Source of the DNA: an uncultured Clostridia bacterium
Lineage (GTDB): Bacteria; Bacillota; Clostridia; Lachnospirales; CAG-274
Direction of reading: 5' to 3'
DNA: 64,000 nucleotides
Assembly: GCA_947628755.1 (NCBI GenBank)
Contig: CANRBC010000006.1
Coordinates: forward strand, 49,003 to 113,002
Below, piece by piece: positions 42,853 to 51,214 of this stretch (positions are counted from its first letter, which is position 1; each line of letters opens with the position of its first letter). The position numbers and the translations under genes were made by a program. Under the pieces are notes generated by a model. The model searched no databases. It saw only the letters and a list, made by a program, of their open reading frames with translations, and was not told the origin of the DNA.

Positions 42853-43542
42853 TCAATACATCTGGGCGCTTATGCCGTGTACATATCCGTTGACAATATA
42901 GAATCTAAGGCTGTATCCCGCATTGAGAGCGGAAATATCCGTACCCTTGGAGCTTACTATCCTTTCTGTGCTTCCGTCGTCTGTTGAGCGCTGAAAATAA
43001 AGGTCTATGGTATAGTTGCTGTCGTCGTTTACATTGGTCTTATATTCCTCGTTTTCCTCGTCTATTTCATAAGCCTTTATAACCTCGTCAGCCGTTGAGC
43101 AGTCCTTGTCCGTATCGGTTATATATATGCCCGTTGTCACTACGCCCTTTACTGTGGCAAGAGGTACTCTTGAGCCGTCGTAGCTATAGTAATTTACAAC
43201 ATTGTGCTCGGAAAGCCTGCCGCTGTCGTCTGTTGTTCTGACAACGCCGGTCTTCATTGTGATTCCTTGAAATGCTTCTATGGCGCTGTCGCCTTTTGGC
43301 TCTACGGAATCGGGAGCTACTCCCAGAGCCGCTACGGTCTCTGACAAATAGTTTTCGTCATCAAGAGTATACAGGGTAAAGTCGTTTGTGGAATATGTTC
43401 CCGGCGCTAAAGCGTTCAATACCCTTGCGCTCTCCTCCTCCGCCGTTTCGGAAGCGGTATTCTGCTCCTCGGTTTTGCCGCAGCCCGAAGCCGCAAAAGC
43501 AATAAAAAGAGAAGCCATTAGTATACAAAGTAATTTTTTCAT
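42853..43542 (-). CDS. Secreted lipoprotein of unknown function
   Basis: A 229-residue lipoprotein: signal MKKLLCILMASLFIAFAASGC with lipobox AASGC, then an acidic linker (about 22-45) and a beta-rich domain. I recognise no family. It contains no transporter or enzyme motif; a repeated Asp/Thr/Tyr composition suggests a surface domain. It is located between nfo and the methyltransferase fusion, 12 bp from each, so probably co-transcribed with them. The ATG has a CGGAGG site. Confidence 0.8.
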   Translation of the reverse strand: MKKLLCILMASLFIAFAASGCGKTEEQNTASETAEEESARVLNALAPGTYSTNDFTLYTLDDENYLSETVAALGVAPDSVEPKGDSAIEAFQGITMKTGVVRTTDDSGRLSEHNVVNYYSYDGSRVPLATVKGVVTTGIYITDTDKDCSTADEVIKAYEIDEENEEYKTNVNDDSNYTIDLYFQRSTDDGSTERIVSSKGTDISALNAGYSLRFYIVNGYVHGISAQMY

Positions 43543-43554
43543 AGTTGTCCTCCG

Positions 43555-44385
43555 TTATTTATATATATTTTTCAAAATTTCTATTTCTTTCCTATAACCC
43601 TCGGCGTCATTGGGAGTTTCCAGATAAAAGGGCAGCTCCCTTAAATATCTGTTGTTTATAATACGCTCAAAGGCTTCAATGCCTATAAAGCCCTCGCCTA
43701 TTTTTTCGTGCCTGTCCTTATGTGAGCCAAAGGGATTCTTGCTGTCGTTTATGTGTACTGCCTTAAGTCTTTCCAGTCCTATAATGCTGTCAAACTCCCT
43801 CAGAACATTGTCAAGGTCGTTTACAATATCGTATTCTCCGTCATATACATGGCAAGTATCCATACATACTCCTATTTTATCAGATAATTCCACCTTGTCA
43901 ATAATTCTTCGCAATTCGTAAAAATTTCTGCCTATTTCCGTACCCTTTCCCGCCATTGTTTCAAGGAGAATTACGGTTTTCTGCTTGGGAGTTATAACTC
44001 TGTTGAGAATATCCGCTATAAGCTCTATGCCTTTGTCTGCTCCCTGTCCCACATGACTGCCGGGATGAAAGTTATACATAGCGCCCCTTACAAGCTCCAG
44101 TCTTGATATATCCTCGCTGAACGCTCGCAAAGCGAACTCCCTTTTCTCTTCCTCCGCCGACGCGCAGTTAAGCGTATAGGGAGCATGGGCAAGTATTACG
44201 TCTATGCCGTTGTTTTGGGCAAAGGAATTGTATTTTTCTATATCCTCGGTATCGAGAGGCTTTGCCGCCCCTCCTCTTGGGTTGCGTGTAAAAAACTGAA
44301 ATGTGTTTCCTCCAAGGGATATTATTTCCTTGCCCATGTGAACATATCCCTTTACCGAGGATAAATGACAGCCTATTTTAAGCAT
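43555..44385 (-). CDS. nfo: Endonuclease IV (AP endonuclease)
   Basis: A 276-residue zinc-dependent AP endonuclease of base-excision repair. Metal ligands are recognisable in YNFHPGSHVGQG, VILLETMAGKGTEIG, GVCMDTCHVYDGEYD and VHINDSKNPFGSHKDRHEKIGEG. Length is normal. The ATG at 44385 has an AAGGAGA site. It lies 32 bp after the Tet(M)-like GTPase gene and is likely part of the same long operon. Confidence 0.95.
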   Translation of the reverse strand: MLKIGCHLSSVKGYVHMGKEIISLGGNTFQFFTRNPRGGAAKPLDTEDIEKYNSFAQNNGIDVILAHAPYTLNCASAEEEKREFALRAFSEDISRLELVRGAMYNFHPGSHVGQGADKGIELIADILNRVITPKQKTVILLETMAGKGTEIGRNFYELRRIIDKVELSDKIGVCMDTCHVYDGEYDIVNDLDNVLREFDSIIGLERLKAVHINDSKNPFGSHKDRHEKIGEGFIGIEAFERIINNRYLRELPFYLETPNDAEGYRKEIEILKNIYK

Positions 44386-44417
44386 TGTTTTTCTCCTTAC
44401 TGTGACTTTGTTGAATT

Positions 44418-46337
44418 TTATCTCAATGTATGAGCCAAAGCGTCTACTTGGTCCCAGCTTACCGTATAGCCTGCGCCCTTTTTGCAGAATACGGAGCAGG
44501 AGGTATTTTCCTTGTCTGCGCCCTTGTCATAACCTATTTCCTCTATTACGCTGTCTGCTACGGAGCATTCCTCATAGCCGTTGGGCATAAGCGTCATAGC
44601 GCCTGTTCCTCTTGTATAGCTCATAAGCTCCTGGGGGTATTCTCCGAACTCCGCCACAGGACCTCTGCCCTTTATAAGGCATACTCCTCCTCTGTTTTCA
44701 GGCGGTTCAAAGCTGCCCCTCATTTTCTGTATATCCGTCATTATACGCCCTGCGTATTCCTCGCCTGCATATATTTCAAAGGAATAGAAGGGCTCAAGAA
44801 GTATATTCTCCGCCTTTTCAAGTCCCTGTCTTATACCTCTGTATACCGCCTCTCTGAAATCGCCGCCCTCGGTATGCTTGATATGGGCTCGTCCCCTTTT
44901 GAGTATATACTTTATATCCGTAAGGGGAGAGCCTGTAAGTATGCCCTTATGCTCTCTTTCAAAAATATGCGTCTTTATAAGAGACTGATAGTTGGCGGCA
45001 AGCATATCCGTATGGCATTGGCTTTCGTATTCTATACCGCTGTTGCGCGGAAGAGGCGCAAGCTCCAGACAGACCTCTGCATAATGCCGCAGGGGTTCGT
45101 AATGCCCTATGCCGAGTACGGGAGCTTTAATAGTTTCTCTGTACTGTACTCTTGGCTTTCCGAAGGCAAGCTCTATGGAAAATCTTTCCTTTATAACAGC
45201 CTCCAGTATCTCCGGCTGTATAGCGCCCATTATACGCACCACTATTTCGTCGGTGCTCCTTCTGTACTCCGCTTTAAGGCAGGGCTCTTCCTCCTCCAGT
45301 ATTTTAAGGCACTCCATACACCTTACGCTGTCCGTATTATCAAGTATATTTACCCCTGCTTCAAGAGCTGCCGTAAGTGAATATTCCCTTTTGTCCGTCA
45401 CCCCTTCGGAAGAAAATATATCGCCGCACTTAATATTTCTTACCCCTGTTATAACGACTATCTGCCCTGCGTCGGCTTTGTCGGAAGACGTATAGCCTGC
45501 GCCGTTGTACAGCCTTATTTCATTTATCTTTTCTCCTGCAGCTTCTCCCTTTACCAAAACGCTGCCTTCAAGCACCTTTATATAGGTATGCCTTTCTCCC
45601 TTCGGAGAATGTCTTATCTTGAACGCCTCGCCTTTAAACCTTGCCGAGGTGTCGTATTCCGTAAATGTAAGGGCGTCGAATACAAAAAAGAATTCCTCTA
45701 TACCCTTGGACGCCAGAGCAGAGCCGGACATAATGACAGAGCCTTTGCCATCCTTTATAATTTCCCCTGCGTATTTCACAATATCCTCACGGGTATAGCC
45801 CTCAAAATACATTTCCATAAAGCTCTCGCTTCTCTCTGCGGTAAATTCCGCAAGAGCGCCGTCCTCCAAGGAGGTGATATACACCGCGTCCTCGGTAAGC
45901 CTGTCATGTATGTCCTTCACGGCTTTTTCTGTATCCGCAAGAGGGGAATCCGTCTTGTTTATAAAAAAGAAAACGGGAATTCCCCGCTTTTGCAAAAGAC
46001 GGTAAAGCGTTACGGTATGCGCCTGCACTCCGTCTATACCGCTTATTATCATAACGGCATAGTCCAGAACGCACAAGGCTCTTTCGGCTTCGGGAGAAAA
46101 ATCCGTATGCCCCGGCGTATCCATAAGATAATAGGTATTGCCATTGTATTCAAACACGCCGTTTTCGGCAAATACGGTAATGCCTCTCTCCTGCTCTATT
46201 GAATTGTTGTCCATAAATGAGCTTTTTCGGTCTACCCTGCCCATAGTCCTTATTATGCCCGAATTGTAAAGCAGATTTTCACAGAATGTTGTCTTTCCCG
46301 CATCTACATGGGCAAGTATGCCTATAACCTTGTTCAT
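44418..46337 (-). CDS. Tet(M)-like ribosome-protection GTPase (translation factor family)
   Basis: A 639-residue translational GTPase with EF-G domain order. G1 IGILAHVDAGKTTFCENLLYNSG, G2 region IEQERGITV, G3 MDTPGHTDFSPEAE and G4 FFINKTDS are clear; the C-terminal part (LEPFYSFEIYAGEEYAGRIM) matches Tet(M)-type domain IV/V. Its length equals that of Tet(M) (639). It diverges from clinical Tet(M/O/W) proteins and sits in a housekeeping folate operon, so tetracycline resistance is unproven; ribosome rescue or antibiotic protection are alternatives. The start at ATG 46337 has an AAGGAGA site; the longer frame from 46442 overlaps folK and is unsupported. Confidence 0.85.
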   Translation of the reverse strand: MNKVIGILAHVDAGKTTFCENLLYNSGIIRTMGRVDRKSSFMDNNSIEQERGITVFAENGVFEYNGNTYYLMDTPGHTDFSPEAERALCVLDYAVMIISGIDGVQAHTVTLYRLLQKRGIPVFFFINKTDSPLADTEKAVKDIHDRLTEDAVYITSLEDGALAEFTAERSESFMEMYFEGYTREDIVKYAGEIIKDGKGSVIMSGSALASKGIEEFFFVFDALTFTEYDTSARFKGEAFKIRHSPKGERHTYIKVLEGSVLVKGEAAGEKINEIRLYNGAGYTSSDKADAGQIVVITGVRNIKCGDIFSSEGVTDKREYSLTAALEAGVNILDNTDSVRCMECLKILEEEEPCLKAEYRRSTDEIVVRIMGAIQPEILEAVIKERFSIELAFGKPRVQYRETIKAPVLGIGHYEPLRHYAEVCLELAPLPRNSGIEYESQCHTDMLAANYQSLIKTHIFEREHKGILTGSPLTDIKYILKRGRAHIKHTEGGDFREAVYRGIRQGLEKAENILLEPFYSFEIYAGEEYAGRIMTDIQKMRGSFEPPENRGGVCLIKGRGPVAEFGEYPQELMSYTRGTGAMTLMPNGYEECSVADSVIEEIGYDKGADKENTSCSVFCKKGAGYTVSWDQVDALAHTLR

Positions 46338-46419
46338 AGCATTTCTCCTTACTGTTACAGTATAGCACAAACCTTGATTTGTTTCAAACAATAAGGAAAA
46401 GGACGTATTATATACATAT

Positions 46420-47250
46420 TCAGCCTTTGCCCCTTTGGACATTGAGAAGCTCTCTGTACATTTCCTCCGCCCTTTTTCCCGTCAAGGGGTTTATTACATA
46501 GGGAGCTATCTGACAAAGAGGCTTTAATACAAACTCGCGGTTTGCCATATCCCTATGGGGAATCGTAAGGCTTTCCGTATTTATTATGCTGTCCCCGTAC
46601 AAAAGTATATCCATATCCAAAGTGCGCGGTCCCCAATGAATTTCCCTTTTCCTTTCGGCAAGAGCCTCTATGCTGTGGAGCTTATCCAAAAGCTCAGTTG
46701 GAGTATAGATTGTATCAGCCTCTGCTACGCTGTTTATAAACGTATCCTGGTCTGTATAGCCGTAGGGCTCTGTTTCTATATAGTCGGCAGTTTTTATGAG
46801 CTTTATATTCCCGCCTGAGGAAAGCTCCTTTACCGCCATATCCAGATACGCCTTTTTATCTCCCATATTAGAGCCAAGCCCTATATATACCCTGCTCCAT
46901 TTTCTCGTAACCTCTGCCGCTACCGTCTTAAAGGGCAGAGCTATGGGAGCAGAGGGCTTATCCACTCTCAGCCTGACCTTATTTATATTGTATTTTTTAA
47001 GAAGCTCACAGGCAAGGCGTGATGCCAGGGTTTCTATAAGGCTGAAAACGTTGTTCTGCGTAAAGTCCGTTATAAATCTTGCCACATCGGCATAATTCAC
47101 GGCATTTTCTATGCTGTCCTCTTTAGCCGCCCTTTCAAAATCACAGTAAAGCTCGCAGGAAATTATGAAATTCTGCCCAAGCCTGTTTTCCTCAGACAGT
47201 ACGCCGTGCCTGCCAAAGCAGCTCAGACCCTCTATTATTATCTTATCCAT
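46420..47250 (-). CDS. folK: Bifunctional dihydroneopterin aldolase / HPPK
   Basis: A 276-residue FolB-FolK fusion for two consecutive steps of folate synthesis. FolB part (1-120): EGLSCFGRHGVLSEENRLGQNF and NYADVARFITDF. FolK part (about 120-276): VYIGLGSNMGDKKAYLD, then HWGPRTLDMDILLYG and TIPHRDMANREFVL. Such fusions are common in Clostridia. The ATG at 47250 lies one base after the folP stop with a GGAAGGTGG site, so translation is coupled. The frame extends upstream to 47310 inside folP, which I reject. Confidence 0.95.
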   Translation of the reverse strand: MDKIIIEGLSCFGRHGVLSEENRLGQNFIISCELYCDFERAAKEDSIENAVNYADVARFITDFTQNNVFSLIETLASRLACELLKKYNINKVRLRVDKPSAPIALPFKTVAAEVTRKWSRVYIGLGSNMGDKKAYLDMAVKELSSGGNIKLIKTADYIETEPYGYTDQDTFINSVAEADTIYTPTELLDKLHSIEALAERKREIHWGPRTLDMDILLYGDSIINTESLTIPHRDMANREFVLKPLCQIAPYVINPLTGKRAEEMYRELLNVQRGKG

Positions 47251-47251
47251 A

Positions 47252-48052
47252 CTACCACCTTCCAAGTATTTTTTCCGCCATAAGCACGGCTCTTTTATTC
47301 TCACGCACATTATGTACCCTTATAAACTCTGCGCCCTTTAATACGGCTATAACGCTTGTTGCCAGCGTACCCGAAAGCCTTTGGGATACGGGAAGGTCAA
47401 GGGTAATTCCTATTACGGACTTGCCCGAAGCTCCCAGAAGTATGGGACAGTCCAATACCTTAAGCTCATCCAGTCTTCTCATGACCTCCAGATTCTGCTC
47501 GTAGGTCTTGCCGAAGCCAACTCCCGGGTCTATTATTATTTTGTCCCTGTCAAGTCCTGCGCTTACTGCCCTGTCTATGCTCTGACGCAGCTCCCATATA
47601 ACATCGGCAATAAAATCGCCGTATATAGGCTCCTTTCTGTTGTGCATAAGGCAGCAGGGTGTATTGTACTCTGCTGCAAGCTCAGCCATTTTATTGTCGC
47701 TAAAGCCCCATATATCGTTGAGCATATCAGCTCCCGAATTGAGAGCCTCCCTTGCTACAGCCGCCTTATATGTGTCCACAGAAAGGGGAATATCGAATTC
47801 CGAGCTTATTTTTTCTATTACAGGAACTATCCTTTCCATCTCCTCCTCGGCGCTTACGGGAGTATATCCGGGGCGTGTGGATTCTCCGCCTATGTCTATA
47901 ATGTCCGCCCCGTCCTTTATCATTTCCTCCGTATGCTTAAGGGCGCTGTCTAAGGCATTGTATTTTCCTCCGTCGCAAAAGCTGTCGGGAGTAATGTTGA
48001 GTATACCCATTATATATGTTCTGCCGCCGAATTCTCTGTTTCCTATTTTCAT
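47252..48052 (-). CDS. folP: Dihydropteroate synthase
   Basis: A 266-residue enzyme that joins p-aminobenzoate to dihydropterin pyrophosphate, the sulfonamide target. Signatures: YIMGILNITPDSFCDGGKY, DIIDIGGESTRPGYTP and KIIIDPGVGFGKTYEQNL. Length is normal. It follows folC by 14 bp with a GAGGTAG site and precedes folBK. Confidence 0.97.
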   Translation of the reverse strand: MKIGNREFGGRTYIMGILNITPDSFCDGGKYNALDSALKHTEEMIKDGADIIDIGGESTRPGYTPVSAEEEMERIVPVIEKISSEFDIPLSVDTYKAAVAREALNSGADMLNDIWGFSDNKMAELAAEYNTPCCLMHNRKEPIYGDFIADVIWELRQSIDRAVSAGLDRDKIIIDPGVGFGKTYEQNLEVMRRLDELKVLDCPILLGASGKSVIGITLDLPVSQRLSGTLATSVIAVLKGAEFIRVHNVRENKRAVLMAEKILGRW

Positions 48053-48066
48053 AATGCTACCTCATA

Positions 48067-49746
48067 TCAATAAAGCACAAATTTATTCTTGTTTTCTTCC
48101 TTCCACCGACAGTCATTGCGTGCCTTACAGTACATACAAAGGCGGGAGGTCTTGTCTCCAAGGCTCAGAATATCGCTTAAGCTCTCGGCGCTGCCGCTTT
48201 TTTCTCTGTGACCGAGTATTGCGTCGGCTACCTTTTCTATGGCAGCCTCGTCATATCCGCACTCTGTCATTATTTCCCTTGCCATACGCGCGCTGCTTAT
48301 ATTATGCTCCTCTTCCCTTTCGGCTCTGCCTATGTCGTGGAGAAGAGCCGCCGCATATATAATGTCCTTGTCAATGTCAAGACCCTTTTCAAGAGATATG
48401 ATATAAGCGATTCTTGCTACGTCAAGGCTGTGTTCTATACCATGACGGCAATATCTTCTGTCTGCCTCGGCTTCCTCAATATTTTTCATTGCCCTTTGAA
48501 ATTTTTTGCTGTTCAGAATACTGCCGTACATACCGTCACCTCTGAAATATCTATATACGTCCTTCATTATTGTAAACGTGCCGAAAATAACCGTCATTTC
48601 ATAATCAAGCGCCTTGTTCAGAGCGTCCTTAACGCTTTTGGCGCTTTCGCAGTCTGTATATTTGCTGTACTCTGCTCTGAGCGCTTCTGCATCCAAGGCT
48701 CTGGGACTGTCGGGAGTGACGGTATATACCTTATCTGCCAAATGCCCTGTAATCTCGGCTATTTTCTTGTAGTCCTTGTCCGCCAGCACTCCCGTTACAA
48801 AGGCAAGGCTTCTGCCCTCTCTGTAAAGAGCGATATTTTCAGCAAGAGATTTTGCTCCGTGGGGGTTATGAGCGCCGTCGGCAAACACAAGGGGCTTGTC
48901 TGCAAGCCTTTCAAAGCGGAAATGCCACACCATTTTTTCAAATGGAGCTTCTGTATTAAGAACATAGCCCATGGTATTGAGCTTTTCAAGTACCTCAATG
49001 GCAAGAGCGGCGTTTTCCGCTTGATTTTTGCCTAAAAGGGGTATTTCTATATTTTTATGCCCCTTGTAGTCGAATATAGTCCTGTCGGGCTTATATACTA
49101 TGTTTTCTGGCGCATGAGCGTATGTTATACCGCCCTTTTTATCGAGTATTTCTCTTACACTGTCCTCTTGAGGAGAAGATACCGCCGTGCCTGTAATTAT
49201 TCCTGCCTTTTCCCCGGCGATTTTCTCTATGGTATCTCCCAGAAAGCCTCTGTGGTCAAGGGCAATAGGCGTTATTACGGCAAGTATTTTGTCAACAGTG
49301 TTCGTAGCGTCAAGTCGCCCGCCCATACCCGTTTCTATAACTGTAATATCACAGTTTTGCTTATCTAGCCAATAAAAGGCTGCGGCTGTTTCTGTTTCAA
49401 AGGCAGTAGGCTTAGTACCGGATATTTCCGCGGCTTTTTTTACCTCTGTAATCCCTGCGGCAAAGTCCTCCCTGCTTATGGGTATGCCGTTTACTGTAAG
49501 AGCTTCTCTTTTGTCAACTATTGCAGGAGAGAAATATCTGCCTGTTTTATAGCCGTTTGAAATAAGTCCCGCCTCTATAAAAGCTCCTGTCGAACCCTTG
49601 CCGTTAGTACCGGCTATATGTATTGCATTCAGCCTTTTGTGAGGACTGCCCATGGCAGACAGAAGCCTTTCCATTGTTTCAAGTCCCGGCTTTATACCAA
49701 GGCTGCCTGCTTTGTCTATATATTCAAGCGCTTCACTATATTTCAC
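48067..49746 (-). CDS. folC: Folylpolyglutamate synthase fused to a C-terminal HD domain
   Basis: A 559-residue fusion. Residues 1 to about 410 are FolC (Mur-ligase fold): AIHIAGTNGKGSTGAFIEAG, TVIETGMGGRLDATN, LVFADGAHNPHGAKSLAEN, TVTPDSPRALDAEAL. From about 420 an HD-superfamily phosphohydrolase domain follows: GIEHSLDVARIAYIIS, AALLHDIGRAE, EEHNISSARMA, AILGHREK and a C-terminal Cys cluster (CMYCKARNDC). FolC alone is about 430 residues. The start is set at a GTG at 49746 with GGGAAGTG upstream; a GTG at 49755 overlaps that site. It is the first gene of the folate run. The HD part may be a phosphatase for a folate or pterin intermediate (inference). Confidence 0.9.
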   Translation of the reverse strand: MKYSEALEYIDKAGSLGIKPGLETMERLLSAMGSPHKRLNAIHIAGTNGKGSTGAFIEAGLISNGYKTGRYFSPAIVDKREALTVNGIPISREDFAAGITEVKKAAEISGTKPTAFETETAAAFYWLDKQNCDITVIETGMGGRLDATNTVDKILAVITPIALDHRGFLGDTIEKIAGEKAGIITGTAVSSPQEDSVREILDKKGGITYAHAPENIVYKPDRTIFDYKGHKNIEIPLLGKNQAENAALAIEVLEKLNTMGYVLNTEAPFEKMVWHFRFERLADKPLVFADGAHNPHGAKSLAENIALYREGRSLAFVTGVLADKDYKKIAEITGHLADKVYTVTPDSPRALDAEALRAEYSKYTDCESAKSVKDALNKALDYEMTVIFGTFTIMKDVYRYFRGDGMYGSILNSKKFQRAMKNIEEAEADRRYCRHGIEHSLDVARIAYIISLEKGLDIDKDIIYAAALLHDIGRAEREEEHNISSARMAREIMTECGYDEAAIEKVADAILGHREKSGSAESLSDILSLGDKTSRLCMYCKARNDCRWKEENKNKFVLY

Positions 49747-49765
49747 TAAAATCACTTCCCTGTTA

Positions 49766-49830
49766 AGTATAGCTTATTTTTTCGGGTTATACAATACAAA
49801 ATTGTCTTTTGGCGAAATATGTGGTATATT
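49766..49830. promoter_or_regulatory. Divergent promoters of the folate run and the flavoprotein gene
   Basis: Minus strand: TTGTAT (49794-49789), 17-bp spacer, TATACT (49771-49766), facing folC. Plus strand: TTGTCT (49802-49807), 17-bp spacer, TATATT (49825-49830), facing the flavoprotein. The -35 elements are only 7 bp apart. Confidence 0.7.
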
Positions 49831-49853
49831 ATAAATATAAAAGGGGTGATATT

Positions 49854-50378
49854 ATGAAAACGCTTATATTGAACGGCTCTCCGAGAAAAAACGGCAATAC
49901 CGCTTATATTATAGGACTTGTCAAAAACGAGAATACCGATATTGTAAACGTATATGATATGGTATTCCGACCCTGTATAAACTGCGGCAGCTGTAAAAAC
50001 GGCAGCTGTATATTCAGCGACGACGCGTCACGGCTTATAGAGCGCATTGACGATTACGACTGCATAATAGCGGCAACGCCCTTATACTATAATCAGCCTA
50101 CCGGTCCTCTTATGTCGCTTATGTCAAGAAATCAGATAATATTCAATAAGAGCATGAGCATTAAGCCAAAAAAAGGCGGCATAATAGTAACGGGAGGCGG
50201 AGAGACCGTAATATCCCCTGCCGATGCGGAAAAGACATTGAGAATAATGCTGAAAAGCTGGAATACAAGTGTAATAGCCTATGTCAGAAGCCTTGAAACA
50301 GGCAGGCTTCCCGCTTGGGAGGACGAAAAGGCAATAGCCGACGCCGCAAAAATGAAAGAGCTGCTTATGCTTATTTAA
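49854..50378 (+). CDS. Flavodoxin-like NADPH-dependent FMN reductase family protein
   Basis: A 174-residue flavoprotein. The FMN-phosphate loop LILNGSPRKNGNTAYII is at the N-terminus, and YDCIIAATPLYYNQPTGPLM (about residue 70) is typical. RPCINCGSCKNGSCIFSDD (about 45-65) resembles the Cys cluster of iron-sulfur flavoproteins, although the four Cys spacing could also be structural. The substrate is unknown. The ATG at 49854 has an AAGGGGTG site. It has its own promoter and is followed by several hairpins. Confidence 0.85.
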   Translation: MKTLILNGSPRKNGNTAYIIGLVKNENTDIVNVYDMVFRPCINCGSCKNGSCIFSDDASRLIERIDDYDCIIAATPLYYNQPTGPLMSLMSRNQIIFNKSMSIKPKKGGIIVTGGGETVISPADAEKTLRIMLKSWNTSVIAYVRSLETGRLPAWEDEKAIADAAKMKELLMLI

Positions 50379-50385
50379 GCGGTTC

Positions 50386-50565
50386 AGCGTGTCGATAAAA
50401 TCGACACGCTTGAAAGAAATGCTTTTTGGCATTTCTTTCAGTTAGCTAAGGAAGGAACCAGCCGTGTTTACTGATATTTTGACAAGTGTGCAAAATATCA
50501 GTAAAGTTCCTGTCCTCAGGCGGGCAAAGCTCGCCTTGCGGATTAAAGTCTGCGACGCTTTTTTT
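50386..50565. repeat. Cluster of strong hairpins after the flavoprotein gene
   Basis: Three consecutive stems: AGCGTGTCGAT/ATCGACACGCT (50386-50410), TGAAAGAAATGC/GCATTTCTTTCA (50411-50440), and TTTACTGATATTTTG/CAAAATATCAGTAAA (50467-50505). They are followed by a GGCGGGC/GCTCGCC stem (about 50518-50536) and a T7 run at 50561-50567. The last could be the flavoprotein terminator. A small RNA gene cannot be excluded. The remainder to 50700 shows no gene. Confidence 0.6.
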
Positions 50566-50711
50566 CAAACTGTTCTTTACTTGAAATTCACATTTTCTAT
50601 CAAAATATTGTTTTTTCGACAGTCTGAGGGTTGCTTACTTAAGCAGTTCTAAGCGTGTCGAGAATATCAATGATTTTTTATGAAATTTTCTCAATTTCGG
50701 CAACTTTTTTC

Positions 50712-50740
50712 TTGACATTAGCCCTTCCTTGTGATACTAT
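50712..50740 (+). promoter_or_regulatory. Promoter of the rpmG-secE-nusG-rplK-rplA operon
   Basis: TTGACA (50712-50717), 17-bp spacer, TACTAT (50735-50740). A small AAAGACG/CGTCTTT stem followed by T8 (50744-50767) lies right at the expected transcript start. Confidence 0.75.
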
Positions 50741-50818
50741 GATAAAGACGCGTATCGTCTTTTTTTTGTATGCGGAAAATTTAAATCGATTATTTAAAAG
50801 CGAAGAGAGGTGAAGGTC

Positions 50819-50968
50819 TTGAGAACAAGAATCACATTGGCTTGTACCGAGTGTAAGCAGAGGAACTACGACACAATGAAGGACAAGAAAGTCCATCCGG
50901 ACAGAATGGAGACCAAGAAGTATTGTAGATTCTGCAAAACTCATACATTACACAGAGAAACTAAGTAA
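50819..50968 (+). CDS. rpmG: 50S ribosomal protein L33
   Basis: A 49-residue ribosomal protein starting at a TTG (50819) with a GAGAGGTGA site. The zinc-binding form is seen: [10 protein letters not shown] and [16 protein letters not shown] give two CxxC pairs. It is first in the conserved rpmG-secE-nusG order, 24 bp before secE. The non-ATG start and short length make it easy to miss. Confidence 0.96.
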   Translation: MRTRITLACTECKQRNYDTMKDKKVHPDRMETKKYCRFCKTHTLHRETK

Positions 50969-50992
50969 GAGCCTCATGAAAGGGGAAGGCGT

Positions 50993-51196
50993 ATGGCAAA
51001 TAAGAAATTTGATTTCAACAGCTGGCTTAAGGTTCATATTGCCGAGTTCAAGAGAATTATATGGCCAAGCAGAGATGAAATAGCTAAAGAGACTGTTTCT
51101 GTTATCTTAATTTCACTGGTATTTGGTGCTATCATATTTGGCTTTGACCAAATCGTTTCATTGGCATACAATGCGTTGGCATCATTATTGGCATAA
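50993..51196 (+). CDS. secE: Preprotein translocase subunit SecE
   Basis: A 67-residue single-pass membrane subunit of the SecYEG channel. HIAEFKRIIWPSRDEIAKET is the conserved amphipathic segment; the membrane helix spans about residues 35-60 (VSVILISLVFGAIIFGFDQIV). Normal short Gram-positive form. AGGGGAAGG site before the ATG. Confidence 0.97.
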   Translation: MANKKFDFNSWLKVHIAEFKRIIWPSRDEIAKETVSVILISLVFGAIIFGFDQIVSLAYNALASLLA

Positions 51197-51214
51197 TGAA
51201 ATGAGGTAATATAA

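Noticed and set aside
44418..46337. Acquired tetracycline resistance gene
   Set aside because: Motifs diverge from clinical Tet proteins and the gene lies in a core folate operon without mobile flanks; resistance cannot be claimed.
46338..46442. Longer N-terminus of the Tet(M)-like protein
   Set aside because: It would overlap folK; the ATG at 46337 has a clear ribosome site and gives the family N-terminus.
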